Positions 45,626-56,872 of a DNA stretch of 64,000 nucleotides are shown one piece after another. Both the position numbers and the translations under genes were made by a program. The notes below the pieces were generated by a model. The model saw only the letters and a list, made by a program, of their open reading frames with translations, searched no databases and was not told the DNA's origin. Positions within the stretch are counted from its first letter, which is position 1. Each line of letters begins with the position of its first letter. The DNA comes from Aedes albopictus (taxonomy: Eukaryota > Arthropoda > Insecta > Diptera > Culicidae): the NCBI RefSeq assembly GCF_035046485.1, contig NC_085138.1:43683464-43747463 (forward strand), in the 5' to 3' direction.

Positions 45626-47108
45626 CATTTAGCCCCAAATCCCTTATATTTCAATGAAATATTATTGTTTTCGCATCGCAAATAAGACTTTTTGGTATAA
45701 CTTGAGGTGTCTATCATGACAAAATGTCTTGAGGGCTTACACAAAGAGATTTGAGCATAATAAACTGTCGTAAGTTTGTTCAAACACCCCATTTTGCCCC
45801 AATTCCCTTATATTAGTATATTATTAGTAGTTTTTTTTATTGTTTGCCTAGCTTCTCAGCATAATTTAATGCGATACTGATTTCAAAATGTTCAGATATA
45901 ATATTCAAATTAATGTAAGCTCCCTGGGCCGCATGTTGCAAAGTTACCGGAGCCATTTAGCCCCAATTCCCTTATATTATGATATTCCTATAAAAAAATG
46001 TTTTTTTCAAGACTCATTCGATTTACTTCGCATAATATAAGATGCTTATGAGACTCAATTTGTCTCTTTGTGTATGTCTTTTATAAACAAAATCGGTTTG
46101 GGTATTTAAGTAGCGGTACATTAACTCATATGACCCATTTTGCCCCAATTCCCTTATATATCAAAGAAAATTAATATGTAGCTCATCGATAATCAAACTT
46201 ATTGGAATTTTTTGAGGGTTTCTTCATGAGAAACTGTTTGCAGAGCATATATAAATAGATCTTAGCAACATAGATTACCATAGGTTTGCAGGAGTACACC
46301 ATTTAGCCCCAATTCCCTTATTTTAATATAAAATTGGTAGTTTATTGATGAATTGCAGGGCTTTTCAAAATAACATGAAATGATTTTGATTGAAAAATGT
46401 TTGGATATGGAATAAACATCGAAATGAGTCACCTTGGGCAACATGTTGTCACATTATCGGTCCCATTTAGCCCCGATTCCCGTATATGATGAAATTTAAA
46501 TGTTACGTAAAGTCTTTAAATATGACTTTCTTCGTATATCATTATTTGCTCATGAGACTCAATTGTTCTTCTCGTATATGTCCTCTGTATATAAATCAAT
46601 TTATGCTTTTGAATGTGTAACTTCTTAACACATATAGCTCATTTAGCCCTAATTCCCTTAAATTTCGTAGAAAATTTATAGTTTGCACATCATTAATCAA
46701 TCTTTCTGGAATTGTTTGGGGTGTTTATTTCTACAAAGTGTTCCAAGATCACATACAAATATATTTGGGCGCTAGAGTTCTGTAAGTTTGCCTAAGTAGT
46801 CTATTTTGCCCCCAATTCCCTTATATTTGTATAATATCAGTAGTTCTCTGATTGTTTTCTAGCTTCTCAGCATAAATTTATGTGGTTTGGACTTCAAAAT
46901 GCACAGACATAATATTCATATTGATAAGAATCCCCATGGGCAGCATGTTGTCAAATTATCGGTGTTATTTAGCCCCAATTCCCATATATAATGATATTCG
47001 CATATAATAAGCACTTTTTTTTCCAGACATATTCAATTGTCTTTGCATAATATGAGATGCGCATGAGACTGAATTGTTCTTATTGTGTATGTCTTTTATA
47101 AATAAATC
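45626..47108 (+). repeat. 164-bp satellite arranged as three trimers
   Basis: Nine monomers begin with CATTTAGCCCCAATTCCCTT or close variants at 45626, 45790, 45954, 46136, 46300, 46464, 46640, 46802 and 46966. Spacings are 164, 164, 182, 164, 164, 176, 162 and 164. Non-core sequence matches best every third monomer: GCATCGCAAATAAGACTT-type, then AGCTTCTCAGCATAA-type, then the type carrying TCATGAGACTCAATTG-like text. This gives a higher-order repeat of 504-510 bases, three copies. Confidence 0.9.
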
Positions 47109-47114
47109 AATCAA

Positions 47115-48010
47115 ATAAAGGAATTGAGGAACCCAGAAAATCTCAGAAGGAACTCTAGCATAGATATCTGGAAAAAAATCTCAGAAGGATCTCCTTGACG
47201 AATCTCGGGATGAATTTCTGGCGGAATCCCATAAAACAAAATCAGAAAACATCAGAAAACTACGAAAAAGATCTGCAAGAGTTATACCATAAGAAAATTC
47301 AGAGGAATTTTCAGAGAGTCCTAGAAGTAATATTTGGAGGTATTACAAAAGAAATTCGTGAAAAATTCACAAAAAAAAACTCTGGGAGAAATACCAGAAG
47401 TTAATCATTGAGGAATCCCTGAATGATCTTCTCGTAGATTCCCAAAAAAAAAAATTATGCAAGAAACGCACAAGAATTTCCTGAAAAAAAAACACACACA
47501 CAGAAACATTTCCGAGAAAAATCCCAGGATGAATTCTTTGAAAAGTCCTGGACGGAACTCTTTGTCCCCAGAAGAAACTGCTTGAGGAAACTGAAAAGGA
47601 GCTTACAGAAAAATCTCGCAAAAACATCTGGAGAGTTCCTTGAAAAAATCAGAAGAATCTCCAGAAGAAATGTCAGAAAAAAAGTTTTAGAAAAATCCCT
47701 GAAAGCACTTATTGAAGGATATTAGAGCAAACTTTTAGAGAAATACTAGGACAAGTTGCTCAAAGAACCCCAGAACGAACTTCTTAAAAAATCTAAGAAT
47801 AAACTGCAGGAAACCTAAAGAAAATCCAAGAGAAATGTCAGAAAAACACCATTGAGTAATACCCGACATTTTTTTAAATCACAGAAGAAATTTCAGGAGG
47901 GACCTTAGAAGAAATTCCTGAAAAACAATAGAAGTATCTCCAGGAAAAATCTTACAAGGAACTGCTGTAAAAATCCCGGCAGAAACATCTGGAGAGCTTC
48001 TTGAAAGAAT
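47115..48010 (+). repeat. Class A array between satellite blocks
   Basis: GGAATTTTCAGAGAG, AATCCCTGAAAG and similar units recur. It separates the direct satellite from an inverted satellite fragment. Confidence 0.55.
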
Positions 48011-48470
48011 TTTTGACAACATGTTGCCCAAGGTGACTCATTTTGCTGTTAATTCTATATTAAAACATTTTTAATAAAAATTACTTTATGTTATATTAAG
48101 AAGCTATGCAAGTTATCAATAAACTGCAATTATTATATTGATATAAGGGAATTGGGACTGAATCAGTTACTAAGGCTTAGTTTTGGTACACCATGCTGCT
48201 AAGATCTATTTATGTATGCTCTCAAAACAATTTGTCATGACAGAAAACCTCAAACAATTTAAAGAAGTTTAAATTCTGATTAATTAACTGAAATTTCCTT
48301 AAAATGTAAGGGAGATGGGGCCAAATGAATCATATGCTAAACGTAATGCTACCCAAAAAGCCCAAAATGATTTATTTATTAAAGACATACACAATAAGAA
48401 CAATTGAGTCTCATGCGCATCTCATATTATACGAAGACAATCGAATATGTCTGGAAAAAACTTATTCTGT
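48011..48470 (-). repeat. Inverted fragment of the 164-bp satellite
   Basis: The reverse complement matches the direct array around 46040-46455: ATATAAGGGAATTGGG at 48141 and AAGGGAGATGGGGCCAAATG at 48308 are inverted cores. ACAATTGAGTCTCATG and GACAACATGTTGCCCAAGGT also pair with the array. Confidence 0.85.
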
Positions 48471-48534
48471 GAGAATTGTCACCCACTGTTGGTTGCACTG
48501 CTTACAGGTACGGAACTCTTAAAAAAAAAATTAC

Positions 48535-50125
48535 CTCGTACTTCTTCCGAGGGCATCTTCCAGCGTTCTTCTGGCGATTTCTCCTAAATTTTGCAAGGTG
48601 TCAATCCCGCAATTATTTCAGGGACATCTCCTCGAAAATTTCCACAGATTTCTCAAAAATTGTTCCTGTAATGTCCTCTGTAATGTCCAAGCCAACAAGG
48701 CTTTGATCCAAAATTCTCCCAGAGCTATCACTCGTAAATTTTCCATCGATTTCTCTTGGAATTCTTGCGGGAATTTGTCCAAAAATTTGTTCAGGCATTC
48801 TTCTTGTGATTTGCTGTGATTCCTCTTGGTATTTTCCCACGATTTGTGTTCCTTTTTCACGGATTTTCACAAAATTATTTAAGGTTTTCTACCCGGAGTT
48901 CTTTCACATATTAGAGCTCTTTAGAAACACCTTCCAGAATTCAATCAGAAAAAAATCCTGAAAATCATCCTAGAATCCTTCCATAGATTTCTTTTGAAAT
49001 TCTCCAAGAGTTTATTCTCGGAATCGTTTCACAGATTCTTCCATGTTGGAAGTATTGTTCCGACTGAAATTTTTCATAAGATCCTTTTCGAGATTCTTTC
49101 GTAATATTTTTATCGAAATTCTTCCAAGGATTTCTCACGGAATTCTTCCAAGGTTTTTACCCCATTATACAAAAAATGTTCATGAATTCTCCCTATTATT
49201 TATCCAAGGATTCCTCCTGGTATGTTTTCCATAACTTGCTTTCATCTTCGACAGATTCTACATAGAATTATGTTAGGCATTCTCCCATAATTCCATCAAT
49301 TCCTCGGGGGATTTTGTCATGAAATTCCCAGATTTTCTTCCAGAACTCTTCTGAGACTCTTGTCAGAATTTAATCAAGAATTCTTCCAAAAACTGTTTCA
49401 TTGTTTTCTTTCGGAATTCTCTCAGACTTTCTTCTCTGAAATCTTCCACGGATTCTTCCCAGCTGGAAATAGTGTTCTTACTGAAAATCTTAATAAGATT
49501 CCTCCCGGGATTGTTTCCGAATATTTTTTCTCGAATTTTTTTTTTCCGGAATTATTCTAACGTTTTTTCCCGGAATCCTTAAAAAGATTCTTTTCGAAAA
49601 TTTTTCAGAATGTTCTTGCAAAGTTCTTCTTAAAATTTCTTATAATTTATTCCAAAGATTTCTCATTTGTCTTCTCTTTCGCATATTCTTTCCGCAATTC
49701 TATATATATTTCTTGTTGAAAGTTCGTGGAGATTTCTTTTGGAATTCTTCCATGAACTATTTCTGAACTTCCTTCAAAGAGTGCTCCTGTGATATTCCCA
49801 TATTTTTTTGAACGTAGGTCTTGTAATTTCTTCGGATTATTTTAGAAATTAATTTCATAATTCTTTTAGGCATTCTTCTCGTAATTCTACTCGGAATTCA
49901 ACTTTATTTTTCAATATCGTAAAGATTTCGCTATACTTTAAGAGGTTCCACTCGGATTTGTTTTAAGAAAGAGAATATATTAACAAATTCCAACCAGAAT
50001 TTGGCGTGTAATTCTTTCAGGTATTTATTTCGAAATTCTGCCACGGATTTCTAAATTTCCGGAATTTTGCTTAATGTTCCATCCGGATATCTTTCTGGAA
50101 TTTTGCTTAAATTTAGTATCTCCTG
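48535..50125 (-). repeat. Degenerate class A array, opposite orientation
   Basis: Units read TTCTTCCAGGGATTC, ATTCTTCCACGGATT and CGGAATTCTTCCA. With the 36930-48010 blocks, the array and satellite together look like the two arms of a large inverted arrangement. Confidence 0.65.
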
Positions 50126-51760
50126 TATTTTTTTCTAAAGATTTTTTCCGAAACCTTGGCAACGATGCACCGAACTTAAATGAAAAACTAATGCAATTTG
50201 ATTTATTGTTTTACCGTGTTTCGTGTTTCACCGCATAGACTTGGCTTCCATCCCCATTCGCCTGTCGCTCCCTTTGGAGAGCAATGAAACCGCAATCTCA
50301 TCATCGTCGACGATCGTCGTTCAAGTCTTGGCCGGCATTGTCATCGTTTCGTTACCCATTTTCAAACACAACCTCATGCAAAACCTACAACAAGACAACT
50401 TCGGTTTCGGGTTGGGAATTGGTTTACCATCTAATGTCACACACCACCACATGCGGTGATGCCCCCGGGGAAAAATTAGCCCGAACAATCCAATTAGATA
50501 CCTAGCTCTCGGTGAAGACGGCGCGACTTCGTGAGCACCAGCAGATCTGAAGTCGTCGTCGTTGGAGTCGTTACAGATAGATCATCATCATCGCATCGCA
50601 GCGCAGCAGTCGGTTGGAGTGACTACCGCATTACAGTGAGAGACTGTCTAATTGGGCCCCGGGCCCCGTGTAGTAAAGTTCAAACTAATTAACCTCGAAA
50701 ATCTCGCGGGAGAAACGAACTCAAGCCGAGTGCGCTCGGCAGCTCTTTGATAGAGTTGTAAATCCCAGAAGTTGACCTAGTTTCGGTTTGGCTTCTGTGA
50801 AACGGTTTAGAATCTGGTTTCCTTCCTAGAGAAATCAAACTCGTGTTTGTAATTAAGGCATGTACGCAGTATTCTGTAATGCGATACTTGGTTGACACAT
50901 TCCATCGTACACTACTCTGAGTTAAGTTGTATGAATATACCCTGCTCGCTCTCGCTTGCTACATTGGAATACCAAATTCTGCTGTAAAGAATAGTGAGCT
51001 CGTTCCATTTTATTCTTATTTTTTCTTTCAGTCAAGTTTATTACCATTTCAGTAACATAAAAATGGCGTTTAAGAGTTCAGGTTTCCTCAACTAATGAGT
51101 AAATTTGATTATAATTTTCAAGGTTTATGGTTTGATTCGAAATAGCTGCAAAATTTATGCATAAACTCACCCATCAAAGAAGTGATAAGTCCTCAACTAA
51201 TCCCCGCATTATGCTGTCATTTTTGCAGAAATAAATGACCCAACAACCGACCGGAAAAGCTTCCGTTAATTGCTTCCCAAACAATTTGTAGCGAATTTCG
51301 GCTATCCGCCAACAACGCCCACCGTTTACCACTGACTGTTTGCGCGATTTATAAGCGCGGTTACCGTACCGTTTAAAACCAGATTATTCAAATTTGCTGC
51401 CACGGGTAACCGGTAGATAGAGCGGTGTGGCGCGTTTTGGAGCCAGAAGAGTGCCATTGTTGATGAACACATTTGTAATTCATAGTGGACGAGACGCTTC
51501 CCGCGTCGGTCACTCGTCTTTCGCTCAGTTTAAGTTACTGAATTATTCGCCAAATTTCATAATTAGTTTTGCTTGCTGAGATTTCCGCTTGACGCCCGTG
51601 GCGTGGCAACGGGCTGTGAAGATGATGGACAAATAATGATTTGATAAATCCAGCACGGACAAGGCTTTGTGTTACTAAGCGTAGAGAGAAAACTGGACTA
51701 ATTGGTGGCAGACTACTGCATGTGTCCGTAGAACATAACTTATATCTTTCAGCTTCTTCA
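50126..51760. other. Unique, partly GC-rich non-coding stretch
   Basis: Non-repetitive DNA with trinucleotide patches (CATCATCATCG near 50584). The 78-codon frame from 50223 lacks a domain, and I do not call it. A stray TGAGCTCGTTC motif at 50996 belongs to the 15112 repeat family. Confidence 0.4.
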
Positions 51761-51763
51761 TTT

Positions 51764-52445
51764 TATCTTCTGTCTTCTATCTTCTATCTTCTATCTTCTG
51801 TCTTCTATCTTCTATCTTCTATCTTCTATTATCCATCTTCTATCCTCTATCTTCTATCTTCTATCTTCTATCTTCTATCTTCTATCTTCTATCTTCTATC
51901 TTCTATCTTCTATCTTCTATCTTCTATCTTCTATCTTCTATCTTCTATCTTCTATCTTCTATCTTCTATCTTCTATCTTCTATCTTCTATCTTCTATCTT
52001 CTATCTTCTATCTTCTATCTTCTATCTTCTATCTTCTATCTTCTATCTTCTATCTTCTATCTTCTATCTTCTATCTTCTATCTTCTATCTTCTATCTTCT
52101 ATCTTCTATCTTCTATCTTCTATCTTCTATCTTCTATCTTCTATCTTCTATCTTCTATCTTCTATCTTCTATCTTCTATCTTCTATCTTCTATCTTCTAT
52201 CTTCTATCTTCTATCTTCTATCTTCTATCTTCTATCTTCTATCTTCTATCTTCTATCTTCTATCTTCTATCTTCTATCTTCTATCTTCTATCTTCTATCT
52301 TCTATCTTCTATCTTCTATCTTCTATCTTCTATCTTCTATCTTCTATCTTCTATCTTCTATCTTATATCTTCTATCTTCTATCATCTATCTTCTATCTTC
52401 TATTTTCTATCTTCTATCTTCTATCTTCTGTATTTTATCTTTAAT
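51764..52445 (+). repeat. 7-bp microsatellite (CTTCTAT)n
   Basis: About 95 tandem units of CTTCTAT, very uniform in the centre (51860-52360) and with GTCTTCTATC and TATTTTC variants at the edges. It forces one open frame (YLLSSIF repeat), which is not a gene. Confidence 0.97.
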
Positions 52446-53880
52446 CTTCAATCCTGTCAATCCTTTTTTAACTTATACATTTGGATTTCTTTCTTGTACC
52501 TTCTATCTTCTGTATTCTATTCTCTTCCGAATATTCTTTTTATTTGTTTCTATCATCACTTTTCTGTATCTTGTCTCTTTTATTTTCTATTCTTTGTCTG
52601 TTCTACATTTTCTTTTTTATATCTTCTACTGTCCTCTGTGATGAATCTGCAATCTCCTGTATTCTTGCATTTTTTCTTTTAAGTTTTTTATCTTCTAACT
52701 TTTATTCTTTACACAGATTTTTCCATTAAAGGATTAATAAAAAACATCATCAAGGTCGACCAACCAACCCAACATCGCGCAACCACGAAGCATATTCATT
52801 TTCCACCTTATGGAAATGACACCTGTGCACCTGTGCCTAGGCCCACTTGTTCCAGCCAGCTTATCGTGTATGCAGTTCAGGAAAGACAAAACCCCTGTCA
52901 GAGCTCGAAATGTGCACGAATCGACTTGGTCTTCGATCGTCGTCTGGGCGCGCAACGCTGGCCCCATAAAAACCACCCCAACAAACATTATTGGAGACCC
53001 TCTCCGTTTTAGATGAAAGCGAAATTGTATGTTTGCATGTGGCTACTTTCTGGACGGTGGCTGCCTGCAAGTGGCCGAGGGAAGAATGTAGGTCAAACAC
53101 CTGCAATTTGAGACTTTCCTTTGCTGGTGCTCCTTGGCTTCTTGGCTTCCTCAGAGGTGTATCTCTGGGCTTGGTTGGTGGCTGGTGTCTTGGGCTGTTG
53201 GTTTTTTTTGTTTTTGGTAAGGTTGGTTTGTCGGTAGGAAAAATGACACGGTGACGACGACGAGTGCCGATAGGCGTTTTTTTTATGGTGGTGCACTGTT
53301 GGGTTGGGTCAGGTTGCTTCGGATGGAAGGAAAATTAGGCAAGGGATAGTCGGCGTCCCTAGATGGAGTTGGTGGAGAATCGTCGACAGAAGTGGGATTA
53401 ATTTACGTTGTGCATGGGTGGGTCCGAGTTTTGCATAAGGAGAAATTGGCTTTAAATGGAACGCCGATGGATGGCTTGCAGTACAGTAGTTTAGATAGAT
53501 TATCATTGAAACCCTTTGAAAATAAGGGAATATTATCAATTTGCAGCCATTCTCATTGATGGCATTAACACAGCATTGGACGACAATAAAAAAAATGGCT
53601 CAACGTAAAAAAAGCTAAATCTCCTTCAATGCTCAGCCAAATGGTTTAATCTATCTATGACGAAATAAAATATGCTTCATTTCTGAATTTGGGTTACCAA
53701 ATAACACGACCATTAGCAGAAAGTCATCAGCGGGAAAAATGCAAGAAGCCTTGCCATAAAGACAAGCGAATATTAAAAAAAAAAAACATGGCAGACCACG
53801 ATGGGCTGGTCACAATGCTGGCATACCAGAGAAATTAAAGTGGGAAGAATTTGCCTAATGTTTTCAGGTGGCGTTTCAGT
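52446..53880. other. Mixed non-coding stretch
   Basis: A pyrimidine-rich tail of the microsatellite (to about 52730) is followed by unique DNA. Overlapping short frames on both strands at 52734-53300 have no domain. No gene is supported. Confidence 0.4.
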
Positions 53881-53997
53881 CTAACAATTAATCAATACAA
53901 GTACTACGGTGCAAGTTTATATCCCCTGAAGAAGGCCGAGTCCAATGGCCGAAACGTCAGAATTAAACAAGTAGTACTTGTCTTGATTAATTGTTAG
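53881..53997. mobile_element. Short inverted-repeat element with hammerhead-like core
   Basis: 27-base arms, CTAACAATTAATCAATACAA onward (53881-53907) and the complement at 53971-53997, have one mismatch. Between them, 53926-53958 reads CTGAAGA, a GGCC...GGCC stem, GAAAC and GTC. This is the order of conserved boxes in a hammerhead ribozyme, with the arms in the place of helix I. I see an extra A before stem II and no loop in helix III, so activity is uncertain. Confidence 0.7.
53926..53958 (+). ncRNA. Hammerhead-ribozyme-like motif (candidate)
   Basis: CTGAAGA (53926-53932) fits the CUGANGA box. GGCC at 53934-53937 pairs with GGCC at 53947-53950 as stem II; GAAAC (53951-53955) fits GAAA-C; GTC (53956-53958) would be the cleavage triplet. 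Deviations are A at position 7, a bulged A at 53933 and an ACGT with no helix III loop, which could only pair in a dimer. Similar minimal motifs are known from Penelope-like and satellite elements. Confidence 0.3.
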
Positions 53998-54827
53998 AGA
54001 CTGAAAAGCTACCCGAAAACAGTTGATTTTACAGTCGATCTTATTTCCAGAATTAGCCTAAGTTAAAATTCTCAAATAAAAAAAAGAAAAATGAAATATT
54101 TGATAAGTGCATCAACCCTAAGTGAAACATCAAGTGTTTTAAAAACAGGGCCTCGAAAAAGAAAAAAAAGTTAAAAGAGAGAAGTAAAAAGTCAGTACAA
54201 ATATGCATGGTAGTCCAATGGCTGCCGGTTTTGATTTGCCCCGTCTACTTCCTTCTTTTCAGTAGCTGCAGCTTCCTATCATATTTCTCACTTAATCAGA
54301 AATCCGCGAACCATAGCGAACCGGCCACGTTATCGCTTCTTTCCCTGTACATCCTGCATGGTCTGGCGTGGACGAGCGAATGCATCATCTATCATATCCC
54401 TATCCTCAGAAGTGGCATTCTGACATGGCAGGCGCCATTTCCGGCTAAACAGAAAAGGTCTCCAACCATACTTAAAAAAAAAATAAGAAAAATATATGGA
54501 ACCTTGTGAAATGTCATTTGTGATATTTTATTTGCTATTTTATAGTTTATTTTTCAAAGAATGAATCAACTATTTCTCGGATACTTAAATATGTGGATCA
54601 ATAGAGCGTCTTCAATAAAATTTAATTAAAAAAAACAAAATCGAGAAAAAATAGTTACAAACATTTCCTGGGCTACCTGGAAAATGCAGAGGTTTTTAAG
54701 TCAGCATTCCACAGAAAAATAAAAAAAAACAGAAGAATAAGGGTTTTGGAAAACTGAAATTTTATGATATCTAACATACATTCTCGATGAATATTACCCT
54801 CAGTCAATAGACTAAAATAAATATATG
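53998..54827. other. Unique non-coding stretch
   Basis: AT-rich flank followed by a less biased segment (54200-54470). The 100-codon frame at 54207 has no domain I recognise. Nothing further is supported. Confidence 0.4.
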
Positions 54828-55233
54828 TTTGCCTTTCTTGTACACCAATCAGCAGGCCGGCTCCAGAGGCACGTTATCCTCCATTTGGGACATTTGTGCC
54901 ATCAAGATGATATCTGTAAGTGTGTATGTATGTATGTCTGTGCGCAAAATAAGTTCACTCACTTTTAAGGCACTTCCTTTTAGTCGATTTTACGGATTAT
55001 AGCTCGAATCGAACCGGAATTCAACCGCATTGTTTGCTATTGAAAATGGTACGGATCGGTCAAGGCGTTTCGGAGTTATGGCCATTTCAGTGATCAGGAC
55101 CAGCACCGGTAGAACTGGCCGTATATAAAACTGAACCAAGCCCCATCATGCGACACATCAAACTGCGGCGATTTCTGTAGCCTTTAGCATGGTTGACAAA
55201 TTTTGTGCGGAAATCAACACTGAAGACCAAAAA
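54828..55233 (+). repeat. Dispersed repeat, copy 1
   Basis: It starts TTTGCCTTTCTTGTAC and contains a GTATGTATGTATGTCTGTGC microsatellite, ATAGCTCGAATCGAACCGGA, ACCGGTAGAACTGGCCGTAT and GGAAATCAACACTGAAGACC. The same blocks occur in reverse order and complement at 60079-60507, so it is a transposon-derived family. No coding frame is preserved. Confidence 0.85.
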
Positions 55234-56339
55234 TGCACGATGTCGGCTCAAAATTTAAGGGTAGCCTAATATTCAAGATGGCGGCTGTTTAATAGAGTTT
55301 TAGCTCAAAAAACAGTCAATATGGGGTAAATTTGGTATGGCGAAGATGTCTAGAGTTCAAAAATGGTGACCAGAATATCCAAGATGGTAGTCTAAAATTC
55401 AAGATAGCGGCTGTTCAATGGTGTTTTAGCGTTCAGTAAAAAAAAAGAATAAAAAAATGGTATATAAAAAAACCCCTGGACTCATCTTTTGTCAAAAGAG
55501 TTAAAAATATTTTGGGGAACCGAAGAAGAGAAAAAACTTTGAAACCGTTACACATGAAGTAGCAAATAAAAAGTGGAAAAATATAAAAACCGTTTTTTTT
55601 TCAACGGTGTTTCTATCAATTACCCTATAAATGAAGTGTAGAGGCTGTAAAGCTTGCAAAATGTTGCTCGTTAAGCTGCATAATATGTTTTTCTTTAAAG
55701 TTTCTTGGATTGATTCCGTAAAGAGTTTATTTAATTTGATATTTCTACTGAGCTTCGCGTAGCCGTTGAGAAAAAATGCCATGCTAGCTCATTTCTTGAT
55801 TGATTACTTGCTTAAAACACTATCCCGATCTGTGAACCTGCCATAAGTCGTCTATTGAAAAATAAGTGAAATTAGAAACACGTTTCCATTTAACTTTGTA
55901 GGACTGATTCCAATAATTGATAACCACATGTCTGACCTGAACTTTAATGATTTTCGAGAATTAAAGTGAAGAAAACCTGGGGACTGTGTTTATTCTGCCA
56001 ATCAAAAATAGAAAAAATAAATGAAAATAAATTATTTTGTAATATTTCTTCTAATATTGAAGCTATCCGTTTATCCCACTGTATCTTGTACGAGTTTTGA
56101 AGATGTAGAAGAGCTGAAGTAGAGACAAATCTTGAATGCTGCCACTGATTAGTGACTAATCTACCAATTAAAAAAAAATGAAATAAATACAATGGACAAA
56201 GATTTTTTTCAAATACTTTTTTAGGATTGACTCCATTAATCAAGTTTTGAAGCTGCCAATTGGAAAATATTAAAAAAAAGTGTGAAAATAAATATTTTTT
56301 TTTATTTTTTTTTTTTTATTTTTATTTTTTTCATTTGTA

Positions 56340-56465
56340 ACAATATTTAAAGCTTTAGGCTAGTTCATCTCGGGACCCACGCTTGACCTCCCTGCCGAAG
56401 GAAGAACTCACATTATGTGAGTTTGTCGGGAATATGATTCGATCCCAGACCCTCAGCGTGATTTT
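56340..56465 (+). repeat. GGCTAGTTCATCTCGGGACC repeat, copy 1
   Basis: It carries TTTAGGCTAGTTCATCTCGG, ACCCACGCTTGACCTCCC, GAAGGAAGAAC and TGATTCGATCCCAGACC (B-box-like) and is bounded by T-rich tracts. A second copy lies at 56752-56872. It may be part of a tRNA-like SINE, but no A box is clear. Confidence 0.65.
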
Positions 56466-56567
56466 TTTTTATTTTATTATTTTTATCTACCACTTTAAAA
56501 AATAAATAAATAAAAACAATGGACAAAGAATTTTTTCAAATACTTTTTTTAGGATTGACTCCATTAA

Positions 56568-56650
56568 CCTTACTTTTCCATCAGGTAGGCAGCAGCTCGC
56601 TGACGTAGTGTACGATTTGGGTAAAAAATGACCCTAATGCCAAAGGAGGG
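56568..56650. mobile_element. 83-bp insert flanked by TTAA
   Basis: Comparing the two copies of the surrounding unit (56223 and 56550), this segment is extra in the second and absent from the first. It starts CCTTACTTTTCC, ends GCCAAAGGAGGG, and TTAA lies at both edges (56564-56567 and 56651-56654). This resembles a piggyBac-type TTAA target, but the inverted ends are very short. Confidence 0.5.
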
Positions 56651-56751
56651 TTAATGAAGTTTTAAAGCTGCCAATTGGAAAATATTAAAAAAAGCGTGAA
56701 AACAAATATTTTTTATTTTTATTTATTTTTTTATCTGCATTCATAAGATTT

Positions 56752-56872
56752 TTAGCCTCAGGCTAGTTCATCTCGAAACCCACGCTTGACCTCCCTTCTG
56801 AAGGAAGAACCCACATTATGTGAGTTTGTCGGGAGTGTGATTCGATCCCAGACCTTCGGCGTGCTTTTTTTT
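56752..56872 (+). repeat. GGCTAGTTCATCTCGGGACC repeat, copy 2
   Basis: Matches 56340-56465 with about 10 substitutions, within a duplicated segment that includes AAGCTGCCAATTGGAAAATA upstream of both copies. Confidence 0.65.

Noticed and set aside
50223..50459. Small protein frame of 78 codons
   Set aside because: No domain, no splice or promoter evidence, and another frame overlaps it on the same strand.
51641..52444. 267-codon YLLSSIF-repeat frame resembling a membrane protein
   Set aside because: It is a translation of the CTTCTAT microsatellite; hydrophobicity is a by-product.
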